Origin: Drosophila pseudoobscura
Lineage: Eukaryota > Arthropoda > Insecta > Diptera > Drosophilidae
DNA: 64,000 nt
NCBI RefSeq assembly: GCF_009870125.1
Contig: NC_046682.1
Location: forward strand, 558,001-622,000
Direction of reading: 5' to 3'
The stretch's first letter is position 1. Each line of letters begins with the position of its first letter. The notes under the pieces were generated by a model. The model was given only the letters and a program-made list of their open reading frames with translations. It had not been told where the DNA came from and did no database searches. Made by a program: the position numbers and the translations under genes. Of this stretch, positions 12,501 through 22,043 are shown one piece after another.

Positions 12501-13407
12501 AAAATATTAGTAAACCTGAGAAAATATATATGTATTTAGAACCCCGATGTAGATATTATTAAATCTGACGCAAAGGAAGAAGACGTTAAAGTAACTACAG
12601 CTGAGTTAAGTGAAAGGTTTAACTTTTTCGAAAAATTTCGACCAATCCAGAATGAAAAACGTCAGTTTCGCATGACACCACCACGTGATGGCGTTGTCAA
12701 ATTGCCAACGCCGGACTCAGACGCTGACCTGTCAGATGCAAAAAAAACTTCGTCTTTTAACGATACTGTTCTGCAAAAAACTCAAACCGCATCGAACATT
12801 TTAAACAAGTTTCGCGAATTAGAGGGCAAAAGCACTGATGGCGTCGATAAGCCGAGGAAACCCAATCCACTTAAATGCTTCACTCCCCCACCCGAAAATA
12901 TTTATAACTCTGATAGATCTGAAAGCGAAGAGGAGCAGGACAGTGACGACGATGAAAGTGAATTTGAAAAAGATACCCCAAAATCAAGTTGCAGTGATCA
13001 AGCCCTCAAAGAGGTAAGATATCTTGAAAATGGAAACGAAAAAAAATTTAATCACATATACTGCAGGCTCAGATAGCAGCTCGGGCTAAGCAACTGCGCG
13101 CGAAATTTGAAAAATGGCAGATCACCGAAATGGAACGTGAGTTCAGCGAAGGGCGAATAGACATATATTCTCAACAGGTTTCCAATGATTCACTAGAAAG
13201 TGCAAAAACGTAAGAACCAACCGACATTAGATAAAATGACGCAGCGATTGCTTATTAAAATATAATTTCAGAATTCGAGAACGCTTTGAAAATATGAATA
13301 ACAGTGAAACTCATCCGCCACCTATCCCACGGTATCAAGTCAACCGTTTCGTCGTATGTATTATCCATAAAAATATTGATTTTGACTGATTTGTCTCATT
13401 TTAGTAA
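9588..13407 (+). CDS. CG33521: LIM-domain protein, CG33521-like (EPLIN/LIMA1-type)
   Basis: My model has ten coding exons: 9588-9713, 9780-9872, 10021-10166, 10766-10926, 11539-11766, 11825-12247, 12329-12474, 12540-13013, 13067-13209, 13272-13353. The TAA at 13405-13407 is then the first codon of the next exon. This gives about 674 residues. One LIM domain spans residues 83-138 with a complete zinc ligand set (C83, C86, H108, C111, C114, C117, C135, H138). A Lys-rich N-terminus precedes it. The rest is charged and low complexity, with recurring helices of the form IKxRFExG (IKIRFERGH, IKDRFENGE, LRAKFEKWQ, IRERFENM) and an Asp/Glu-rich tract. LIM proteins of this type bind actin or cytoskeletal partners; that role is inferred. 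The donor of exon 3 (AA/GTTTGT) was chosen because it keeps LIM spacing. The symbol rests on recalled similarity. It is convergent with PIP4K. Confidence 0.8.
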
Positions 13408-13495
13408 TGAAGTCTTGAAACAATTTACATGTACTATTTTTGTTGTTAATCAACAATCCGTCTTGCGGACTTGAACCCACATTTTTTAAATCTCA

Positions 13496-13501
13496 AATAA
13501 A
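13496..13501 (+). other. Candidate poly(A) signal AATAAA of the LIM gene
   Basis: AATAAA lies 89 bases after the TAA at 13405-13407 and is the first canonical signal downstream. Confidence 0.5.
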
Positions 13502-13549
13502 AAATTATGTATATTTACTTCAATTCTGCCTAAAATTCAAATGTTTTTA

Positions 13550-13995
13550 CCATATTCAGGCAGGCTTCCTTGTTCACTTGATTTAGCGTTTAACGTTTCG
13601 TTTTAAGGTGCTCCTAATTTCACAAATTTATGTTATCGATGTTTCATTTTCTCATCGATTCTGGCAACAAAAACAGCTAAAAACATGCAGCGATAAAAAA
13701 GCATTTATTTTTTCAATTGCTTGCTTTGAAGCAAATCGACGGCGGAAGCCGTTCTTAGCGCGAGCTAAGAAGATCAAGACATCTTAGATGTGCATTTAAC
13801 ATTTCAGACGAACTGTGAGTAACATAATGTTTATTGTAAATTATTTTGCTAATGGTCAAAAAATTAATGAATTAATTAAAAGCTGGCCTTACCCAGATGT
13901 TCTGTTACGCGCATGTTACGAGCACACTTGTTACCAATTATTTCCGAGCCAAATTTGAGGTTGGGTTAAAATAAAATTATTTATAAAGAAGGCAT
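13550..13995 (+). repeat. Diverged copy of an interspersed repeat (same family as 19412 and 42239)
   Basis: AACGTTTCGTTTTAAGGT near 13590 and TTTCCGAGCCAAATTTGAGG near 13940 match, in the same order, segments of the repeat at 42239-42658. The middle of this copy is unrelated and contains the paired hairpins at 13740-13771. It may be an old copy with an insertion. Confidence 0.45.
13740..13771 (+). other. Two abutting hairpins, each with a GNRA-type loop
   Basis: CGGC-GGAA-GCCG (13740-13751) is followed directly by TTCTTAGC-GCGA-GCTAAGAA (13752-13771). Both stems are perfect, and both loops fit GNRA if transcribed on the + strand. Function is unknown; it may be part of a repeat or a leader. 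Confidence 0.4.
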
Positions 13996-14827
13996 AAGCT
14001 AAATTCCAAAAGTCCATACTAATTGGTTTTTATCATAGTCATACGCTTAGAAAAAAAAAACTTTTTTTAAAAATACACGTCTGTAAGTCTTTTTCGGTAT
14101 TTCTAACCCAACATAAAAAGAAATAAAATTAAAAAAAAAAACGTTTCACAACCAAAACTAAATTTTGTCCACTAATAACAAACTCAATATAATTTAGATT
14201 TTTTTAAATTAATTATTAATTAATTCTTTGTGTTCCACTCTTAACAATGGATTAAGGAAAGATCGTGTTATTATTAAACAAGGCTCAGGATCGAGATAGC
14301 ATCAAAGTTTCAGCAATGTTTTGCAAATGATATTTTGGCTCGAACTCCAGCGCTCTCCAAAGAGCTCAAAAGTACCCAGATTATGTACTCAAAAGTAATT
14401 CTTTGACGTTTTGCTATTTTTGAGGATATAGCACCAATCTGAAGGCTTTATACGATTCGAATCCCAATAGTGTCAAATGTGTACTAAAACCCGTGGGGAA
14501 TACCACCAAATATTAATAAATTTATAATTTGAAAAAAAATATTCTGAAAAAATATTGTTTTTTTTTATAGAATAAAAAACCTAATAGAAAAAATTTAGTT
14601 TGGTTAAAGAAATCGTTATTAAAATTGTACTGTTTTTTCTCCTTTTTTGGCGAAATTACTAAATATCTGTTGAAAAACGTGTTATTTGGAAAAATATTTG
14701 TTTTTAATTATATAAATATGACATCAACAAATCTAGTATGTACTTTTGTTAGAAACGGATTCATTGACGCAAAAAAAAATTAGACGAATCGAAAAACATT
14801 TAGGGAAACCCTAGGATGGACAAGTAA
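13996..14827. other. AT-rich intergenic DNA
   Basis: No open frame with recognisable content and no known repeat. Long A and T runs are common. Confidence 0.5.
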
Positions 14828-15845
14828 ACGAGGGGAACGTTGTGTTTTGCTGCTGCGACAACAACTCTACAATTATACCGCATACATACAGTCAGTATGG
14901 CTACATTGAGCGACAAAGAGTGGGTGCAGGAGAGACTGAAAACGTGTCTGACGCCTGTCTTCGGGCGCTGCGTAGCCACTGAAAATTGATTTGTTCCTTT
15001 TGGCTATATAAATGATTCGATCGGATTCAGATCCGGCGAACTGGTAGATATGGTCAATCTTTATGATTGGGCGTTTTTAGTTTTCTCGTACCTTCAATAT
15101 TGGGTCAAGGGGGTGGGGCGAAATTTTGAAATACATATGTAACAGTGAAATCTAACAGGAGTGTGGATACCAAATTGTTGTTGCTCTGGCCTTAATAGGC
15201 TCTGAGATCTGTGGATGCCACAGATTTTCGTCCTTTGCGGTGGCGAAAATTAATATATAAATTAAACATGTGCAGGTCCGATATCGCAGGAGTTTGGACA
15301 TAAAATTTTGCTGCTCTAGCTCTTATAGTCTCTGAGATCTACATACATAGGTTCTCACAATAGGCAAAGCCGACCTTGAAACGTGTGTGTTAGACAGAGA
15401 CAGAGCGAGAAAAAAAGAAATAGTTTTCATCATTCTGGCTTTAATAATTATACGATCTGGTTCAGATGCTGCAGTCTAGAAGATATGGTAATTTTCTACG
15501 GATTCTGCGTTTTTTTGTTTTCTTGTCTCTTTAAAATTGTGGATGCCACAGATTTTCGCCCTTTGTGGGGTGGAAGTGGGCGGTGCAAAGTTTTGAAGTA
15601 TACTTGTAACAGTGACATATCACAGAAGTCTGGATACAAAATATCGTTGCTCTAGCTCTTATAGTCTTTGAGCACTAGGCGCCCATAGGGACGGATAGAC
15701 ATGGCTCAATCGACTCCGCTATTGATGCTGATTAAGAACATACATATATACTTCATGGGGTCGGAAACGCTTCTTTCTGGACATCCACTGTCACCACAAA
15801 TCTAATATGTATACTCCTATACTCATTTTGAGTATCGGGTATAAA
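14828..15845 (-). repeat. DINE-1-like element, reverse orientation
   Basis: Reads as the reverse complement of the family: ACGAGGGGAACGTTGTG at the left, and the head (CATTTTGAGTATCGGGTATA) ending near 15845. The internal modules are diverged and the TCCGTC run has nearly gone, so this is an older copy than those at 50467 or 54656. Confidence 0.8.
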
Positions 15846-16098
15846 AATGCACGAAATTTCGGAGTGCGGCTGTTTGGTGAAAGTCAACGATAATCTCAAT
15901 TCTGTTCTTCGATTTTGTTCTTCCGTTTTACTGAAAAAATGTACAAGCACACTTCACCTGGGATCGCAGATCGATTAAGGGACGCAAAAACTACTAATGT
16001 AGAGGTATACTTATAATGTCTCATATTTGTGTTTATCTTATATGTATAAATTTAACATTTTTAATGTGGCAAATACAATGATTATATCTGATGATATC

Positions 16099-18569
16099 TT
16101 ATTCTATTGCTTTATCCATAAATTCCAAGAATCTTTTGGCATATTGTTCTGGGTCACATGTCGATATTCCGTCAACGTTACTACCATACTTAACGGTCTT
16201 TGCTGCTTTTGCCGCCTAAAATTTTAAAATATAAGATGAAGAAATCAATGTGTGCGTTCACCAACACAACCATCCAAGCGCTCAGTGATGGTGCCGAATA
16301 CAATAAGAAGAATTTCACTTTTTATTTACGAACAAAACCGACTCTTGCTGGAGCTTTACAATTTGTATAATTATTTATGGTTTATATCTATAGTAAGCAA
16401 TCCTTCACTGAGCGCCCAGCATTTAATTCCTTTTAAATTACCTGTTTCTTGACACCGTATTGCGTTAGGACATCAATAATAGCTATAAAGTAGATTTCTC
16501 GTTTTTCTAAATTAATAAAAGAAACAAACATATATATATATATGAATAAAATTAGCCAGATGTCGCTACCCGATTTTTATTCTTTTATTGTGTGAATTAT
16601 GGCTTTACCAATAAAACAGCAGCAATAAATCGGGGCTTTTGGTTATATAGTCCGATAGCTTATATGTAAACTGATAAAAAATAATATATATTATGGAGTA
16701 GTCGAATCTTCCTTGAGTGTGTTATAAAATACTTGTCTAAATCATAATATCTAATAGCATGGGTATAAAAATACAGTAAGTGAATAGAATCGACTCTTCT
16801 ATTTCATGTTATGTTTCTTTAGTCTTTGACTCTATTGAGCACGGGAAAATTACGCTTTAAGTGTGAAAATATGTACATATATTTATTTACAAAATTGCAC
16901 GCGGAGAATGCCATTTACCTTCAATACTTGGAATGGCGTATATATCAACTTCGTAGACAACTTCTTTATACTGCGCACCTCTTGGTGAATCTGGAGGCGT
17001 GTTGTACGTCCAGCTTAAAGGAAACACATATCAATAAAAACACACTTAATTTAAAGATTCTAATTACCGTTCACCACTATCGCACTCCTCGCTCTCGCTA
17101 TTTTCACTGCGTCCAACAGCTTGGATATTATCTCCCTGCAAAGCTTCCTCTTCCGCTCGCACACAGTCATGTACACCAACCAGCAATGAATAGTCCATGA
17201 TGTGCAGCTTGGTAAGCAGCTATATCAATATAAATATTAGTTTGATAAAAAAAAATCATGTAGCATTAAGTTTTAAGTTATCGTCCCGACATTTTTCGTA
17301 TACCTGGTAGAGTATACACATATGTATTTGTATTAGATGCTTAATTGTTTAATGATAAAACTTATAAAAACCGTGAGTATTTAATATCTCGTATCATATT
17401 CGCATTGAATAAGAATAATTTTTTTAATACATAACTAGTATGCTTACATCCACATCATTGTTTAGAGTATCCATTAGTTTCTTTTTTGGTTCGTCTCCAA
17501 TTTCCAGCTTGACCTTCTGTTTTATAAAGTCATTATCCTTGAATGTTGGCAAATGTTTTTCGAGCTCCTTTTCAGATGCTTCACGATCTACAGTACTACC
17601 TTTTAAATCAAACTTTCTATAAAAATTATAATTATGGTTACGAATGGGCGAAACAACGATCAATACGATTCCATACTTATGAATTGTCAAATGAGAGCTG
17701 AAAACATTCCGCATGACTACAAAATAATATTGCACGCTCTCCACAGTGATCCGATACATTCCCAAATATTGAGGTAAAAGAGTTTTTCCATGTCTTTCAA
17801 CAACGTACTAGAACAAAATCTATACAGTTGTTTGATATTATTAAACAACATTTTACTCACCGGATGATAATGCTTTAGAAAGGCATGCATACGCTCAATT
17901 TCTTCTGATGTTAAGCTTTTAACTATAAAAAACTTGTCATAACTCTGGTAAAACTGTGCCCCAGACTTTCCGGAAGAGTCGATCCGTATCGGCTGTGAAC
18001 GAGTCATCGACTCGCGATAATCAACATCATCAACATTAAATCTCTCTCGCAAATTGCGAAACACTAGGGGGCAATATTCTTTAACTTTAAAATGTGACGG
18101 CATATTTTCCCTTAAAATTTAATAAATTAAACATTTTAATAGAGCAATTTAAAAAAGTTATTGCCTGTACGGATAGTCTATAACGCTTTAAGGTTTTAAT
18201 GGATTATGTCAAATCAAAGTTTTAAGTGTTTACAAATGTTTACAAGGGAATATCATTTTTACGAAGCTCTTACTTGTTAAATAAATGATTATCCACTTTA
18301 ATTTTTGAATAAGCCCGAAAGTCATCTGGGAGAAGCATCACTGGTATATTTACATGGCTTAATTCATTTATCTGAAAGATCACATGATTGTTTTTATTAA
18401 ATAATTCTATGATTTTAATTTGATAACGTACAGTGTGGTTTATTCCCCACATAAATACACTTAGAATCGGTTCATTGGCTCTGAACAGTTTTACTTTTTG
18501 ATGTTTTACTCTGAAATGCTTCTTTTTTAAAATTCGCGGTTGCGACGTCGAAGAGATCTTTTTATCCAT
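16099..18569 (-). CDS. PIP4K: Phosphatidylinositol 5-phosphate 4-kinase (PIP4K)
   Basis: Nine coding exons on the minus strand: 18569-18432, 18371-18274, 18110-17861, 17807-17677, 17616-17448, 17219-17068, 17013-16919, 16506-16442, 16215-16099. They encode 404 residues, the usual length for type II PIP kinases, and all phases close. The enzyme phosphorylates PI5P at the 4 position to make PI(4,5)P2. Visible family marks in order: [33 protein letters not shown], the Gly-rich loop [56 protein letters not shown], and the activation-loop end [20 protein letters not shown]. The insert before exon 7 is short and acidic, as is normal. The start MDKKISS is the only upstream ATG in frame, and TAA is at 16099-16101. 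No break is seen. It is convergent with the LIM gene. Confidence 0.95.
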
Positions 18570-19411
18570 ATTGCGGCTGGCTAATGCTTGTCTGTCTTAA
18601 ATCATTAAAAAGGTAAATTAATTAAGAATAATTGTACTTTTAACCAAAGACATATGCATGTATACATATTTAACATATGTTTATTTATACATGGAATTCA
18701 TATATGTGCATATGTATGCATATATACATACATATGATATATTAATCAATAAATAAATATACATAAGGACCTAAAGTACGCCAAAACAGAGTTACATCTA
18801 CATACATACGTAAATGTTTATTTTTTCGTTTGCTTGTTTAAAAATGTGTTGATATTTTAATTTTGCATACATACATATGCATATATGGCAGTGTCTGCAT
18901 ACGTACGTACGCATGTGTGTATGTCCACTTAAATATTTTCTTCCAAAAATTGCCGGCAGCTAGGGAACAAAATTGTTGTATATTTAAATAAGGTAAACTT
19001 ACGTGAAGCTACAAATAGCAAAATTTCAGTTCTTTCATGAGGAATTAAATTGTCGATTCACTTGCTATTAAACGAAAAAAATCTTCGTCTACACAATTGT
19101 AGAAGGAAATATCGATACGAATGCACACACATAACTTTGTATGTCATATATACATGTATGCATGTGCATCCCTATATAAATAGCTATATCGATATGTTAG
19201 TCAAACTTGTATCAATTCTTTCCCTAGAAGTCTTTCGATAGTATCTATAGGGTATTCATCAACCATACTTTGGATTTTACAAATTTTCGTACGAATTGAT
19301 ATAGGTATCGCTTTTATATCATATTTTAACTAACCGAAATACAAATAAGATATCAACTCATTTGCACTTTAATTCTTACGATAGTCACACAATTTTACTC
19401 TCTATCCTAGG
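18570..19411. other. Intergenic DNA upstream of PIP4K with CATATGTA repeats
   Basis: Bases 18640-18920 are dominated by ACATATGTA/GCATATATG steps and short TACG repeats. The leader of PIP4K should start here, but no promoter motif can be fixed. No coding frame. Confidence 0.5.
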
Positions 19412-19815
19412 CAGGCTCCGTTTTTCATTTACTTTTGCGGATTACGTTTTCAGCTAACGCGTTTTGTTTTTTTTTTAATGTTCTCCAGTTTTCACATATT
19501 TTGGTCTTTGCACCCCGGCCAATTTTTTCCGAGACTAATTAGAAGTTACTTATTCAGAAAGAAAGCTAAAGTTAAATTACCCTGATATAGGTGTCAAGTT
19601 TATTTTAATGCATCAATAAGTCATCTATATTTTTCCTTTTGCAATTAAGATTCGTTTCATTATATAAAATGCCGTTGGCTTTTTATTTCGTCAACGAAAA
19701 TGTTTTCGTTTTGAAAACGAATAAATCTTGCGGAATGTGAAAACGGGAGCCTCAATTTATGTGTATTCAAAAGTAAATCGGAAAACTTTTGTGAATGTGA
19801 AAAACGGTGCGTGCC
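19412..19815 (+). repeat. Interspersed repeat, copy 1 (about 400 bp)
   Basis: Shares with 42239-42658, in order, CAGGCTCCGTTTTTCATTTA, CCAGTTTTCACATATTTTG, TAGGTGTCAAGTT, ATGCATCAATAAGTCATCTA, AAAACGAATAAATCTTGCGG and GTAAATCGGAAAACTTTTGT. It is non-coding. The other copy lies next to Helitron helicase debris, so it may be a Helitron part or a separate non-autonomous element. Confidence 0.7.
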
Positions 19816-20254
19816 ATACATTTCTGTCGAAACTTACCACGGTTTCCTATATCTTTTCGCAGTGGAAACCCTAAAACCATGTTTCTCCTTATTATATTGG
19901 TAGACCCGGGAGTTTGTTCCAAGTAAAAATTTTTTTTTGATTTTTGCACGCTTTTTAATTACAGAACAACATAAACGGGTTGGTATCCTAAAATCGGAAT
20001 CAAAGTTGTGAGTGTTAAAACGTGATTGGACAGAAGTATGAATCTTGACAGACAATTATGAGAAAGCTCCTTATAGTTTGAAGGAGGTTTACGACAAAAC
20101 ATATTTGATCTCTTCTGATACTGTCTCGCAGTTGTTTGACATTCCCAGCACAACAACTCCTTTTGCTTCATGCCTTAGGTACATCATTGACACGGTGTCA
20201 GCCATCTACTCCTCTCTGCAGTCGTAAGGAAGTGAGAAAGACATAACTAGCGCG

Positions 20255-20747
20255 ATGATAATTCCCACAACGAAGTCTCGGTTCGAAGAGCAACTGGATT
20301 ACGATAAGCTACCATCTTGGTCCGACTGCGCAGCCCAGTTGAATCGCAGCTATCACCATCTAGCTGCTGAAGAGTCAATACGGAATAAGGGAAAAACAGA
20401 ACAAGAGACAAGTAAAGGACACACTAAATCTTCATTTTCATGTGCAAAGACGGATAGGCGAGATGTGAAGAATCATACCATAAGCAATTGTCATTCGTTT
20501 AATGCTTTTAACGGTTCGATGGTGCAAGGTCAAATGTCGAGTGTGCTCCATAATATTTTGCTTCACCGATACGCGGTAAAACCGCAGCCAAATGGGCCTA
20601 GTTCTGTGCCTGTAGAACATTCGTCATCATCTAAGCCTCGTACTAATCAGGTTATTCTTACCAGGTCAGCTGTTCGCAAAAGTAAGTGAAAAACAGAGCC
20701 TGGCTGTATCCTATTAATAATTTCTCAAAATAGACATTTCATGGTGA
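20255..20747 (+). CDS. Unrecognised small gene, one 52-bp intron
   Basis: ATG at 20255 opens a frame that runs to a good donor (AAAA/GTAAGT at 20681/20682). Splicing over a 52-base intron to the TAG acceptor at 20733 adds NISW and a TGA at 20745-20747, giving about 146 residues. The product is hydrophilic and Ser/His/Asn-rich, with no signal peptide, membrane segment or domain I know. GC content and codon evenness exceed the neighbouring DNA. The same frame is also open from 20042 to a TAA at 20225-20227, but has no ATG there, so that part is more likely leader. The call rests on open-frame length and splice signals; it could be a lineage-specific gene. Confidence 0.45.
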
Positions 20748-20878
20748 GATTGGAATTAACTCTCTTTCTACCGAGCCATTTTTTTGGGGGCTGTAAACAA
20801 GAAATAGACCCCCGAAATAAATCCAGGGAATTTGACAATTGAGGAAGCAATTTGTAGCTAATTTCATGAATTTTTGTC

Positions 20879-21388
20879 ATGCCGACACTGTGGTCGATTG
20901 TGAGCAAAAGCGGCACATATCTTGCGGAAAGCTTTCTCAAACAGAAGTTATCGTGCAAAATTGAAACGACAGAGTCCTCTTCTCACTTTCAATCTCCGAT
21001 CGGCCAGCACCATATAAAGAATTTCTTCAATTGTTTCGGTTTTAGAGACCTGGGAGTCCAGGACACTCGGAATCATTTGTGCACGTTGCTCGCAACAATA
21101 TTCACTCTTCACTTATTCACTTCAATAAAACACTCTTTTGCCATTGAAATTAATGAGTCGATTAACAGGTGCCTGTTGACACAAGCAGTTTTTCCCTATC
21201 AGTCAAAAATAAAATTACAAACTAAACTATCAAAAGGAACGCAAGCAAACTGTTATTTAATTGTTATAGTAATATTATTTACTTACTTATTAAATATAAT
21301 AAAATTAAATACACTGAAAAATTTTGAAAACTGTTATTTTTGCTTTCCGTCTCAAAAGGTTGCCCCTAAAATAGGCGATTACCTGTAG
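20879..21388 (+). CDS. Unrecognised 169-codon open frame, one hydrophobic segment
   Basis: ATG at 20879 (context TGTC ATG C) to TAG. The first half is moderately GC-rich and Ser/His-rich (ESSSHFQSPIGQHH). The middle is mildly hydrophobic (LCTLLATIFTLHLF). Residues around 135-155 form a likely membrane helix (CYLIVIVILFTYLLNIIKL). The last third becomes AT-rich and loses coding character. No family recognised. It follows the unrecognised gene at 20255-20747 closely and could be its 3' UTR read by chance. A run of 169 sense codons in AT-rich DNA is uncommon, which is the only support. Confidence 0.25.
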   Translation: MPTLWSIVSKSGTYLAESFLKQKLSCKIETTESSSHFQSPIGQHHIKNFFNCFGFRDLGVQDTRNHLCTLLATIFTLHLFTSIKHSFAIEINESINRCLLTQAVFPYQSKIKLQTKLSKGTQANCYLIVIVILFTYLLNIIKLNTLKNFENCYFCFPSQKVAPKIGDYL

Positions 21389-22043
21389 ATTAAATAATAA
21401 CAAATTAATGACACGTAGAAGAATTGAAGACCGGAGTCGATTATTTATCTATCGAAAATCGAAGTTTAGATATTTCCATTCCCAAATTCAATGAACAATT
21501 AAAACTATTTACAGCTTCGAGACTCATAGATATATCATGCATTTATATTTTTATTTTTATATTTTTTCTCTGCTATGTTATTATATGTATATTAAATTTT
21601 TTTAAGCCAAAGTACGACTCTGTCAAATGGCAATCAAACAGTGTACATGATTTGGTTTTTTTTTTTAATTTTTGTTACTTCATCGTCCAAACTAAGTAGA
21701 TAACTAATGTTTATAAGTGAAAGGATAGATTTCATAATTATTTCGGACACAATAAAATTTTAAATAAAAATTAAACCAAACGATGGTGCGATCACTTACT
21801 CCTATTTTTTCGTTCAGCTCACCGCTATTGAAAGCTCCAGTTGGTTGTGGAAGTTGCATGTATTCGTTTGTGGGGATCCGCCTGTAGTTGTGATGACGCG
21901 TTGTGTTGTGCGTAGATTTCCGAATATGTGAAAACGAATTCTACTAGTTACAATATAATTACGTACGTATGCGTACGTATGCCAAAAAGAATTGTGATTT
22001 CAAAATAATTCGTGTGCTTACGTACTAATTTATTGTCGTCAAC
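21389..22043. other. 5' flank and likely leader of Mitf
   Basis: Bases 21780-22043 are GC-richer than the preceding AT-rich 400 bases and lead directly into the Mitf ATG. They include a tandem of GCGTACGTAT-like units near 21960-21980. The frame at 21424-21699 is hydrophobic and AT-rich and is probably chance. Confidence 0.45.

Noticed and set aside
13440-13480. B-box-like GGTTCAAGTCC on the minus strand, possible tRNA
   Set aside because: The arms around the loop do not pair and no A box or acceptor stem is present at the right distance.
20042-20254. Stop-codon readthrough joining 20042-20224 to the gene at 20255
   Set aside because: The upstream stretch has no in-frame ATG, and the downstream ATG gives a sufficient start. 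Kept only as an observation.
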